A DNA stretch of 5,050 nucleotides. It comes from Bacillota bacterium (lineage in GTDB: Bacteria > Bacillota > Clostridia > Acetivibrionales > DSM-1351). The notes below the pieces were generated by a model. The model worked only from the letters and a program-made list of their open reading frames with translations. It made no database searches and was not told the origin of the DNA. Below, one piece after another: positions 1 to 5,050 of this stretch; the stretch's first letter is position 1, and the number at the start of each line of letters is the position of its first letter. The stretch is from assembly GCA_023412635.1 (NCBI GenBank), contig JAEYNI010000102.1, forward strand, positions 1 to 5,050, written 5' to 3'. Position numbers and translations under genes: made by a program.

Positions 1-764
1 ATGCACATATTTTTATGACTCCTGACCAGATAAAGGATGAAATCATCGGAGTTATTGATCTGATAGATAATTTCTATCAGGTATTTGGCTTTAAATACAA
101 TGTTGAGTTGTCAACAAGACCTGAAAAGTCCATCGGTAGCGATGAAATGTGGGAATTATCCACTGCTGCGTTGAAGGAAGCACTGGATTCAAAGGGGATA
201 AATTATAAAATAAATGAGGGGGACGGGGCCTTCTATGGACCTAAAATTGACTTTCATCTTGAGGATTCCATTGGACGTACCTGGCAGTGCGGTACAATCC
301 AGCTGGATATGAATCTGCCTGAAAGATTTGATTTAAACTATGTAGGCCCCGACGGAGAGAAGCATAGACCTGTTATGATTCACAGAGTTGTATTCGGAAG
401 TATTGAAAGGTTTATAGCTATTTTGACAGAGCATTTTGCAGGTGCCTTCCCGACCTGGCTAAGCCCTGTTCAGGTAAAAATACTTCCCTTGGTTGACAAA
501 CATCATGATTATGCTTATCAAGTAAAGAAAATGCTTGAGGAAAAGGGTATAAGAGTTGAAGTAGATACAAGAAATGAAAAGATCGGCTATAAAATCAGAG
601 AAGCTCAAATGGAAAAGACACCGTATATGCTTGTAATAGGAGATAAAGAAACAGAAAGCGGCTCTGTGGCGGTCAGATCTAGAAAAGATGGGGATTTGGG
701 CAGTATGTCCTGCGATGGATTTATAAATAGGATTGTTGGAGAAATCAGTAACAAGGATAAATAA
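1..764 (+). CDS. thrS: Threonyl-tRNA synthetase, canonical type, C-terminal part (5' end outside window)
   Basis: Cytoplasmic class II synthetase that joins threonine to tRNA-Thr. The reading frame is open from base 3 and gives AHIF directly before the ATG at 15. That is the end of the usual DDAHIF motif, and bases 1-2 fit a GAT Asp codon, so the ATG at 15 is internal and the gene begins upstream. Visible parts are the end of the catalytic core and the whole anticodon-binding domain (about 438-761). Catalytic landmarks are the zinc-ligand His at 6-8, GAFYGPK with the substrate-pocket Tyr near 231-242, QCGTIQLD from 285, the last zinc-ligand His in MIHR (381-383), and the motif 3 Arg (408-410). 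These match E. coli ThrRS closely, so it should be an ordinary active enzyme. The TGS and editing domains cannot be seen. A second ThrRS gene starts 107 bp downstream on the same strand. It ends with TAA at 762-764, and no clear terminator follows. Confidence 0.97.
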   Translation, partial: AHIFMTPDQIKDEIIGVIDLIDNFYQVFGFKYNVELSTRPEKSIGSDEMWELSTAALKEALDSKGINYKINEGDGAFYGPKIDFHLEDSIGRTWQCGTIQLDMNLPERFDLNYVGPDGEKHRPVMIHRVVFGSIERFIAILTEHFAGAFPTWLSPVQVKILPLVDKHHDYAYQVKKMLEEKGIRVEVDTRNEKIGYKIREAQMEKTPYMLVIGDKETESGSVAVRSRKDGDLGSMSCDGFINRIVGEISNKDK

Positions 765-781
765 AATCCAGGACAAGCAGA

Positions 782-810
782 CAACATATATACCAATTAG
801 TATATATTTG
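782..810. other. AU-rich inverted repeat between the two ThrRS genes
   Basis: ATATATAC at 786-793 pairs perfectly with GTATATAT at 800-807 around the six-base loop CAATTA. CAA at 782-784 can extend the stem with TTG at 808-810 if C785 bulges out. In RNA this is an 11-bp, almost wholly A-U hairpin. It has only three U residues at its 3' edge and no GC-rich base, so it is a poor terminator. It may be an mRNA-processing or stability element, or a protein-binding palindrome. The function is not shown by the sequence. Confidence 0.5.
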
Positions 811-840
811 ATAACATTTTGCGGCCACAATGCTGGCTCA

Positions 841-863
841 AAGTTACTTACGAACTTAGGAGG
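841..863 (+). promoter_or_regulatory. Ribosome binding site of second thrS, with a small adjoining hairpin
   Basis: AGGAGG at 858-863 lies eight bases before the ATG at 872 and fixes that start. Directly upstream, AAGTT (841-845) can pair with AACTT (853-857) around a seven-base loop, so the stem abuts the Shine-Dalgarno sequence without covering it. A further weak stem, GCCA 824-827 with TGGC 834-837, lies just before it. These could modulate translation, but short stems of this size also occur by chance. Confidence 0.75.
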
Positions 864-871
864 TTAATACA

Positions 872-2809
872 ATGATAAAGGTTACATTAAAAGACGGAAG
901 TATTCAGGAATATGAAGAGGGCATTTCCATTCTGCAGGTCGCAGAAAGTATAAGTGCCGGATTGGCAAGAGTTGCTCTAGCAGGTGATGTGGACGGAAAA
1001 GTAAAGGATCTGAATTATAAGCTTGAAAAGGATTGTTCTCTGAGTCTCTTAACCTTCTCTGATGAAGGAGGACGACTGGCCTACAGACACACCGCATCAC
1101 ATGTACTTGCACAGGCTGTAAGAAGACTGTTTCCAAGTGTTAAGCTTGCCATCGGTCCGGCTATAGACAACGGGTTTTATTACGATTTCGACGTTGATAA
1201 GAACTTCTCCCCGGAGGATATACTTAAGATTGAGAAGGAAATGGAAAAAATAATTAAAGAGGATCTTCCGATGGAGAAATTCTCACTTCCAAGAGAAGAA
1301 GCCATTAAGTTTATGGAGGAAAAAGGTGAGCCTTATAAAGTTGAACTGATTAAAGATCTTCCTGAGGGGGAGGAACTTTCCTTCTACAAACAGGGTGACT
1401 TTGTTGACCTTTGTGCAGGACCCCACCTCACATCAACCGGAAAACTAAAAGCTGTCAAGCTAATGAGTGCAGCTGGTGCTTATTGGAGAGGAAACGAGAA
1501 AAACAAAATGCTCCAGAGAGTTTATGGTACAGCTTTTCCTAAGAAGAGTGAGCTGGATGAATATGTAACCAGACTGGAAGAGGCAAAGAAGCGTGACCAC
1601 AACAAGCTGGGAAGAGAGCTGGAGTTGTTCACAACGGTAGAAGAAATCGGACAGGGCTTACCATTGCTTATGCCTAAAGGAGCGAAAATAGTTCAGACAC
1701 TTCAAAGATTTGTTGAGGATGAAGAGGAAAGAAGGGGCTATGTACTGACAAAAACTCCGCTTATGGCAAAGAGTGACCTTTACAAGCTGTCAGGCCACTG
1801 GCAGCACTACAAGGACGGAATGTTCATACTCGGAGACGAGGAAAAGGATGACGAGGTAATGGCCTTAAGACCAATGACCTGTCCCTTCCAGTTTATGATA
1901 TACAAATCAAAGCTCCACAGTTACCGTGATCTGCCAATCAGGTACGGTGAAACCTCAACGCTGTTCAGAAATGAGGCATCAGGTGAAATGCACGGACTTA
2001 TTCGTGTCCGCCAGTTTACAATTTCCGAAGGCCATCTTGTATGTACTCCTGAACAGCTGGAAGAAGAATTTAAGGGTGTTGTGGATCTGATTAAATTTAT
2101 GATGGAGACTCTCGGTATACAGGAGGATGTAACTTACAGATTCTCAAAATGGGATCCTAACAACAAGGAAAAATATATTGGTAATGCAGAGGATTGGGAA
2201 GATGTCCAGGGTAAAATGAGGACTATCCTAGATCACCTGGAGATTGACTACAAGGAAGCCGAAGGAGAAGCAGCCTTCTATGGGCCAAAGCTGGATATAC
2301 AGTTCAAAAATGTTCATGGCAAGGAGGACACTATTATAACCGTACAGGTTGACTTTGCACTTGGAGAGCGTCTTGATATGGTTTATATTGATAAAAACAA
2401 TGAAAAGAAGCATCCTTATGTTATTCACAGAACGTCAATCGGCTGCTATGAAAGAACTCTCGCAATGCTTATTGAAAAATATGCAGGAGCTTTCCCAACC
2501 TGGCTCTGCCCGGTACAGGCAAAAATACTTCCTTTGGTCGACAAGCACCATGACTTTGCTCAAAAAGTAGGTCAAATGTTGAAAGACAAGGGTGTGAGAG
2601 TTGAAGTTGACTATAGAAATGAAAAGATCGGTTACAAAATAAGAGAAGCCCAAATGGAGAAGATACCTTATATGCTGGTAATCGGTGACAAGGAAATGGA
2701 AAACAGCGCTGTTGCCGTCAGGTCCAGAAAAGACGGCGATCTTGGAACAATGTCCGCAGAGGAATTCGTAGACAAAATCGTTGAAGAAATTAGAACAAGA
2801 GCCAGATAA
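872..2809 (+). CDS. thrS: Threonyl-tRNA synthetase, full length, variant catalytic pocket
   Basis: Complete 645-aa ThrRS, close to the usual 640 or so. The domains in order are TGS (about 1-62), the editing domain with HTASH (H73, H77) and DLCAGPH (C181, H185), the class II catalytic core (about 245-537), and the anticodon-binding domain (538-645). The editing residues are all kept, so removal of mischarged Ser should still work. Zinc ligands C337 (in MTCPF), H388 and H519 are present, as are motif 2 Arg (R366), Y470 in AAFYGPK and motif 3 Arg (R528). Pocket differences from canonical enzymes are CPGH to CPFQ, QDDAH to ISEGH (384-388), and QCGTVQ to TIITVQ (487-492). The start is set by AGGAGG eight bases upstream. 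It follows the canonical ThrRS gene and may be co-transcribed with it. I infer a working second ThrRS, perhaps for special conditions or inhibitor tolerance. Altered amino-acid use is possible but not shown. Confidence 0.95.
   Translation: MIKVTLKDGSIQEYEEGISILQVAESISAGLARVALAGDVDGKVKDLNYKLEKDCSLSLLTFSDEGGRLAYRHTASHVLAQAVRRLFPSVKLAIGPAIDNGFYYDFDVDKNFSPEDILKIEKEMEKIIKEDLPMEKFSLPREEAIKFMEEKGEPYKVELIKDLPEGEELSFYKQGDFVDLCAGPHLTSTGKLKAVKLMSAAGAYWRGNEKNKMLQRVYGTAFPKKSELDEYVTRLEEAKKRDHNKLGRELELFTTVEEIGQGLPLLMPKGAKIVQTLQRFVEDEEERRGYVLTKTPLMAKSDLYKLSGHWQHYKDGMFILGDEEKDDEVMALRPMTCPFQFMIYKSKLHSYRDLPIRYGETSTLFRNEASGEMHGLIRVRQFTISEGHLVCTPEQLEEEFKGVVDLIKFMMETLGIQEDVTYRFSKWDPNNKEKYIGNAEDWEDVQGKMRTILDHLEIDYKEAEGEAAFYGPKLDIQFKNVHGKEDTIITVQVDFALGERLDMVYIDKNNEKKHPYVIHRTSIGCYERTLAMLIEKYAGAFPTWLCPVQAKILPLVDKHHDFAQKVGQMLKDKGVRVEVDYRNEKIGYKIREAQMEKIPYMLVIGDKEMENSAVAVRSRKDGDLGTMSAEEFVDKIVEEIRTRAR
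2483..2809 (+). repeat. Anticodon-binding domain duplicated from 438-764
   Basis: The last 108 codons of the two ThrRS genes align without gaps and match at 79 of 108 residues by hand count. Runs such as KILPLVDKHHD and RNEKIGYKIREAQMEK are identical. Third codon positions differ often, so this is an old or protein-constrained similarity, not a fresh DNA duplication. Confidence 0.85.
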
Positions 2810-2871
2810 AGCATTTCGATTTATAGTCGGACACCATAAAAGTTATTTCGGAAATTTGCAGGGATTGAAGC

Positions 2872-2906
2872 AAAAACAGCTGCCGGATCAAACGGCAGCT
2901 GTTTAA
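2872..2906. terminator. Intrinsic terminator, probably bidirectional, between convergent genes
   Basis: A perfect 12-bp stem pairs 2874-2885 with 2893-2904 around the seven-base loop GATCAAA, with a GC-rich core (CAGCTGCCG). On the minus strand the stem runs into five consecutive T residues (A at 2872-2876 on plus). On the plus strand only three T residues follow before AA. It sits 64 bases after the ThrRS stop and 24 bases past the stop of the opposing gene, so it likely ends both transcripts, better on the minus strand. Confidence 0.85.
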
Positions 2907-2928
2907 CTTGTTAATTCAATTACATATA

Positions 2929-3345
2929 TTACTTATAAAATGCAGCTACAACCTTGGTCAGAAGATCCTTTTCAATCCTGTTAAGGGGTTTGCTTTTCAG
3001 AAGAGCTAATATTTCACCGTATTCTCTCTCAAAATCACTGTCAGTAGCAGCTTCACTCTTAATTATACTACTTTCCTGGCTTCCCAAAGTTTCAGTTATA
3101 TAAATCATTTCTCCTGAAATATCAATTGTTACATTTTTGGTCAGGCATATGTCTTTATCCACTTCCCAGGTGGTAACACATTCATAAACTCCTTTTCTTG
3201 TCTCCTTTAAAGAAAGGATATTAATAACTTCATCAATACCTTTTTTAGTAATGGCACCCATGATTTCTGAAGAGTTTTTGTAGAAGGAATATTCAATATA
3301 ATCTGATGTTTCCTTTAGATAAGAAATTAGTTCAAGCTGCTCCAT
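2929..3345 (-). CDS. Hypothetical protein, 138 aa, family not recognised
   Basis: I do not recognise this protein. It begins MEQLELISYLKE and ends KVVAAFYK. It is polar and mildly acidic in feel, with no signal peptide and no membrane segment, so it is probably cytosolic. The pattern suggests an N-terminal helix (about 1-16), a helix near 36-46, a strand-rich middle (about 52-88, including VYECVTTWEV and VTIDISGEMIYITETL), and two C-terminal helices (about 102-117 and 122-136). Its two Cys residues (C56, C67) do not form a metal motif. The frame is open to an ATG nine codons upstream (3370-3372), but the ATG at 3343-3345 has the clear ribosome binding site. It stands alone, convergent with ThrRS and divergent from the glycosyltransferase gene, so context gives little clue to function. 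That it is a real gene is supported by the Shine-Dalgarno site, the terminator and lack of overlap. Confidence 0.8.
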   Translation of the reverse strand: MEQLELISYLKETSDYIEYSFYKNSSEIMGAITKKGIDEVINILSLKETRKGVYECVTTWEVDKDICLTKNVTIDISGEMIYITETLGSQESSIIKSEAATDSDFEREYGEILALLKSKPLNRIEKDLLTKVVAAFYK

Positions 3346-3352
3346 ATTATCA

Positions 3353-3357
3353 CTCCT
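3353..3357 (-). promoter_or_regulatory. Ribosome binding site choosing the start of the 138-aa protein
   Basis: On the minus strand AGGAG lies seven bases before the ATG at 3345. The upstream in-frame ATG (3372) has no comparable site, and the Shine-Dalgarno itself would lie within that longer reading frame. The shorter start is therefore preferred. Confidence 0.75.
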
Positions 3358-3435
3358 ATTATAATCTGACATAAAACCTAGATAATCCTTATATCGGTTT
3401 ATTTGCCTGATAGTATTAGTGAGGAATAATAAAAC

Positions 3436-3464
3436 AATGTATTAATATTGCCTTTATTTGTGAA
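3436..3464 (-). promoter_or_regulatory. Candidate promoter for the 138-aa protein gene
   Basis: Read on the minus strand, TTCACA (3464-3459, five of six to the -35 consensus) is followed after 17 bases by TACATT (3441-3436, four of six to the -10). It would give a leader of roughly 85 bases. A weaker alternative is TTGTTT (3437-3432), a 16-base spacer and TACTAT (3415-3410). The spacer is AT-rich, so chance matches are likely. Confidence 0.35.
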
Positions 3465-3534
3465 TAATTTTAAACTGGGAACAAACTTTAAGGCTACTAT
3501 TGTGATAAGTTCAACAGGACTTGATTAATAATAT

Positions 3535-3563
3535 TTGCGACCCAATATTTGCTATGTTATAAT
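3535..3563 (+). promoter_or_regulatory. Sigma-A type promoter with extended -10 for the glycosyltransferase gene
   Basis: TTGCGA (3535-3540, four of six) is followed by exactly 17 bases and a perfect TATAAT (3558-3563), preceded by TG at 3555-3556, which makes an extended -10. Transcription should begin near 3570, leaving a leader of about 37 bases. An in-frame TTG at 3535 that could extend the protein is the -35 box itself, so it cannot be the start of this transcript's product. The rest of the 3373-3534 spacer shows nothing I can name. Confidence 0.75.
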
Positions 3564-3593
3564 ATTTTCTGTGCTTTGGGTTGGCTTAATTTG

Positions 3594-3600
3594 GGAGGAG
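3594..3600 (+). promoter_or_regulatory. Ribosome binding site of the glycosyltransferase gene
   Basis: GGAGGAG ends six bases before the ATG at 3607; counted from its GGAGG core the gap is eight. It decides for the ATG start over the in-frame TTG 72 bases upstream. Confidence 0.85.
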
Positions 3601-3606
3601 AAGGCT

Positions 3607-4563
3607 ATGGAAAACAAATTGCTGTCGATTGTTGTTCCTGTTTATAATGAACAGGAAGTAATTGATGAAACCTTCAGGCGGTTATCTGCAGTATTTAAAG
3701 ATTTTTTTATGAAGGTAGAGTATATTTTTATTAATGACGGAAGCAAGGATAATACTTATTTCAAACTGAAAGAAATAGCTTCAAGGAATCCGGAAGTACG
3801 TATTATTAACTTTGCCAGGAATTTCGGACATCAGATTGCAATTACAGCCGGTATGGATTATGCTAAAGGAGACGCCATTGTCATAATTGATGCGGATCTG
3901 CAGGACCCTCCCGAGGTTATTCTGGAAATGGTGGACAAGTGGAAGGAAGGTTTTGAGGTTGTATACGGAAAGAGACTCCAGAGAGATGGAGAAACCTTCT
4001 TTAAAAAGGTTACTGCAAAGACTTTTTACAGATTCCTTGACAGTATGACCGATGTTAAACTGCCTGTGGACGTTGGGGATTTCAGACTTATAGACAGAAA
4101 GGTCTGTGATGCAATGAAATGCCTTCCTGAGAGATCCAGGTACGTAAGAGGATTGGTCAGCTGGGTCGGCTTCAAACAAACCAGCGTTGAGTATCATAGG
4201 GAAAAGCGATTTGCGGGAGAAACCAAATATCCTCTAAAGAAAATGCTGAAGCTGGCCGGTGACGGTATATTTTCATTTTCATATAAGCCTTTGAAGCTTG
4301 CTACTTTTATAGGTATGCTTGTATCGGTATGCAGTTTTATTTATCTTGTAGTAGTCCTTATACAGAGATTTGTAAAAAATGATGTTGTATCCGGATGGGC
4401 CTCATCCATAGCAGTTACATTGTTCTTAAACGGTGTCATGCTGATAGTAATAGGTATTATGGGTGAATATGTTGGAAGAATTTATGAAGAGGTAAAAGCA
4501 AGGCCCCTTTATATTGTTGGAGAATTAATGGGCTTTGAGGAGCAGAAAAAGACGGAATTATAA
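3607..4563 (+). CDS. Family 2 glycosyltransferase, GtrB / dolichyl-phosphate-mannose synthase type, membrane-anchored
   Basis: A 318-aa enzyme expected to move a sugar from a nucleotide sugar onto a polyprenyl phosphate at the inner face of the cytoplasmic membrane. The sugar and the final glycan are unknown. The GT-A domain shows SIVVPVYNEQE (7-17), INDGSKDNT (42-50), the metal-binding DAD in DADLQDPPE (95-103), GDFRLIDRKV (157-166), RYVRGL (178-183) and the R-x-x-G-x-T-K motif RFAGETK (201-207). Two membrane helices follow, about 231-253 and 266-286, ending in MGEYVGRIYEEVKARPLY (285-302), which is typical of this group. The length fits GtrB-like enzymes. The start is set by GGAGGAG upstream. 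It has its own promoter and terminator, so it looks monocistronic, and no flippase or second glycosyltransferase is beside it. The role could be cell-wall, teichoic acid or lipid glycosylation. The family call is firm, the substrate is not. Confidence 0.93.
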   Translation: MENKLLSIVVPVYNEQEVIDETFRRLSAVFKDFFMKVEYIFINDGSKDNTYFKLKEIASRNPEVRIINFARNFGHQIAITAGMDYAKGDAIVIIDADLQDPPEVILEMVDKWKEGFEVVYGKRLQRDGETFFKKVTAKTFYRFLDSMTDVKLPVDVGDFRLIDRKVCDAMKCLPERSRYVRGLVSWVGFKQTSVEYHREKRFAGETKYPLKKMLKLAGDGIFSFSYKPLKLATFIGMLVSVCSFIYLVVVLIQRFVKNDVVSGWASSIAVTLFLNGVMLIVIGIMGEYVGRIYEEVKARPLYIVGELMGFEEQKKTEL

Positions 4564-4640
4564 TCTGCATTAACGACCTTTTGTTGAAAGATTGTTTTTC
4601 GCATAAGGCATAAAAATAAAAATATTTATCCTGTACCCTT

Positions 4641-4675
4641 CGCCATTATGGTTTTAATAATGGCGTTTTTATTTT
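4641..4675 (+). terminator. Intrinsic terminator after the glycosyltransferase gene
   Basis: CGCCATTAT (4641-4649) pairs perfectly with ATAATGGCG (4657-4665) around the seven-base loop GGTTTTA, followed by TTTTTATTTT (4666-4675). It is a textbook Rho-independent terminator 77 bases after the stop codon, and it separates this gene from thyA. The bases between 4564 and 4640 are AT-rich with no further feature that I can support. Confidence 0.93.
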
Positions 4676-4684
4676 AGAGCATTG

Positions 4685-4713
4685 TTGTCATTAGCCGCCA
4701 GTTGTGGAATAAT
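4685..4713 (+). promoter_or_regulatory. Sigma-A type promoter for thyA
   Basis: TTGTCA (4685-4690, five of six) is followed by exactly 17 bases and AATAAT (4708-4713, five of six), with TG at 4705-4706 giving an extended -10. Transcription should begin near 4720, leaving a leader of about 70 bases. AAATAG (4714-4719) and CTATTT (4726-4731) form a six-base inverted repeat at the predicted start point. Its role, if any, is unknown. Confidence 0.65.
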
Positions 4714-4776
4714 AAATAGGGACAGCTATTTGAAATTGAATAAACAATCGGTAATAGCAGGTAAAGTATATTTTTT

Positions 4777-4781
4777 GGGGG
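4777..4781 (+). promoter_or_regulatory. Unusual ribosome binding site of thyA
   Basis: GGGGG lies seven bases before the ATG at 4789 and follows six T residues. It can pair with the CCUCC of 16S rRNA only with a central G-U wobble, so it is weaker than the AGGAG-type sites of the other genes here. No better site is visible. Confidence 0.55.
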
Positions 4782-4788
4782 TTGGTTT

Positions 4789-5050
4789 ATGAAACAGTAT
4801 CTTGAACTGTGCGAGCATATTTTAAAGAACGGCATAAGGAAGGAAGACAGAACTGGAACCGGGACCATAAGCACCTTTGGGTACCAGATGAGGTTTAACC
4901 TCCAGGAAGGTTTTCCTTTGCTGACAACAAAAAAGCTTCACCTTAAGTCAATAATGCATGAACTTCTTTGGTTTATAAAGGGTGAAACCAATATAAAATA
5001 TCTTAAGGATAATGGTGTTTCCATCTGGGATGAGTGGGCTGATGAAAACG
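4789..5050 (+). CDS. thyA: Thymidylate synthase, N-terminal part (3' end outside window)
   Basis: Makes dTMP from dUMP using methylene-tetrahydrofolate, in the cytoplasm. The 87 visible residues align without gaps to the start of E. coli ThyA: MKQYLEL, then DRTGTGT with R21 (phosphate-binding), FGYQMRFNL (30-38), FPLLTTKKLHLKS (42-54), E58 in HELLWF, and IWDEWADEN (79-87) with W80 and W83. Residue numbering matches E. coli exactly, so the start at 4789 is secure. The catalytic Cys lies beyond the window. The numbering suggests the classical folate-using enzyme, not ThyX. It has its own promoter after a terminator. A dihydrofolate reductase gene often follows thyA, but that cannot be seen here. 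The frame is intact to the last base. Confidence 0.97.
   Translation, partial: MKQYLELCEHILKNGIRKEDRTGTGTISTFGYQMRFNLQEGFPLLTTKKLHLKSIMHELLWFIKGETNIKYLKDNGVSIWDEWADEN

Noticed and set aside
15..17. ATG at 15 as the start of a short 249-aa protein
   Set aside because: The frame continues upstream into the conserved AHIF residues of the ThrRS catalytic core, so this Met is internal.
733..761. Promoter for the second ThrRS gene (TTGTTG, 17 bases, GATAAA)
   Set aside because: Only three of six and four of six matches, lying inside the end of the first gene; not better than chance in this AT-rich stretch.
459..830. Minus-strand open frame of 123 codons across the end of the first ThrRS gene
   Set aside because: It overlaps a conserved coding domain in antisense. 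A similar antisense open frame over the matching part of the second gene (2435-2653) shows it arises from the codon pattern, not from a gene.
765..871. T-box riboswitch upstream of the second ThrRS gene
   Set aside because: The gap is too short and the conserved T-box core sequence is absent.
3781..4197. Minus-strand open frame of 138 codons inside the glycosyltransferase gene
   Set aside because: Fully antisense to conserved GT-A motifs, with no family features in its translation.
4730..4757. Alternative thyA promoter (TTGAAA, 16 bases, TAATAG)
   Set aside because: The -10 box is poor (three of six); the site at 4685-4713 is much stronger.
4674..4874. Minus-strand open frame of 66 codons over the thyA promoter and start
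   Set aside because: It covers the thyA promoter, leader and conserved N-terminus. Its translation has no recognisable motif.

Overview
The window reads like the chromosome of a low-to-moderate-GC, Gram-positive anaerobe of the class Clostridia. It is AT-leaning, has strong AGGAGG-type ribosome binding sites and consensus sigma-A promoters, and carries two threonyl-tRNA synthetase (ThrRS) genes. A Ruminiclostridium-like cellulolytic clostridium would fit, but that placement is an impression from protein style, not a search result.

Layout. (1) Bases 1-764 hold the 3' part of a canonical ThrRS gene whose 5' part lies outside the window. (2) After a 107-bp gap with two AU-rich inverted repeats and a strong ribosome binding site, a complete second ThrRS (872-2809, 645 aa) follows on the same strand. 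It keeps the TGS, editing, catalytic and anticodon-binding domains and all three expected zinc ligands. Its catalytic pocket differs: the usual QDDAH string reads ISEGH. (3) A 12-bp hairpin at 2874-2904 separates it from a convergent minus-strand gene for an unrecognised 138-aa soluble protein (2929-3345). (4) A spacer of about 260 bp follows (3346-3606), with a clear extended -10 promoter for a family 2 membrane glycosyltransferase (3607-4563) of the GtrB/dolichyl-phosphate-mannose-synthase type. (5) A strong intrinsic terminator (4641-4675) ends that unit. A new promoter (4685-4713) leads into thyA, thymidylate synthase (4789 onward), cut by the window end after 87 codons.

The genes are mostly housekeeping and form separate transcription units. 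The two synthetase genes are the exception: no terminator is convincing between them, so they may be co-transcribed.

The most notable point is the tandem ThrRS pair. Their anticodon-binding domains are 79/108 identical by hand alignment, while the visible catalytic parts match at only about 40%, with a sharp change at the AGAFPTW motif. This suggests shared tRNA recognition with diverged amino-acid/ATP sites. I saw no phage, IS, CRISPR or defence-type system.
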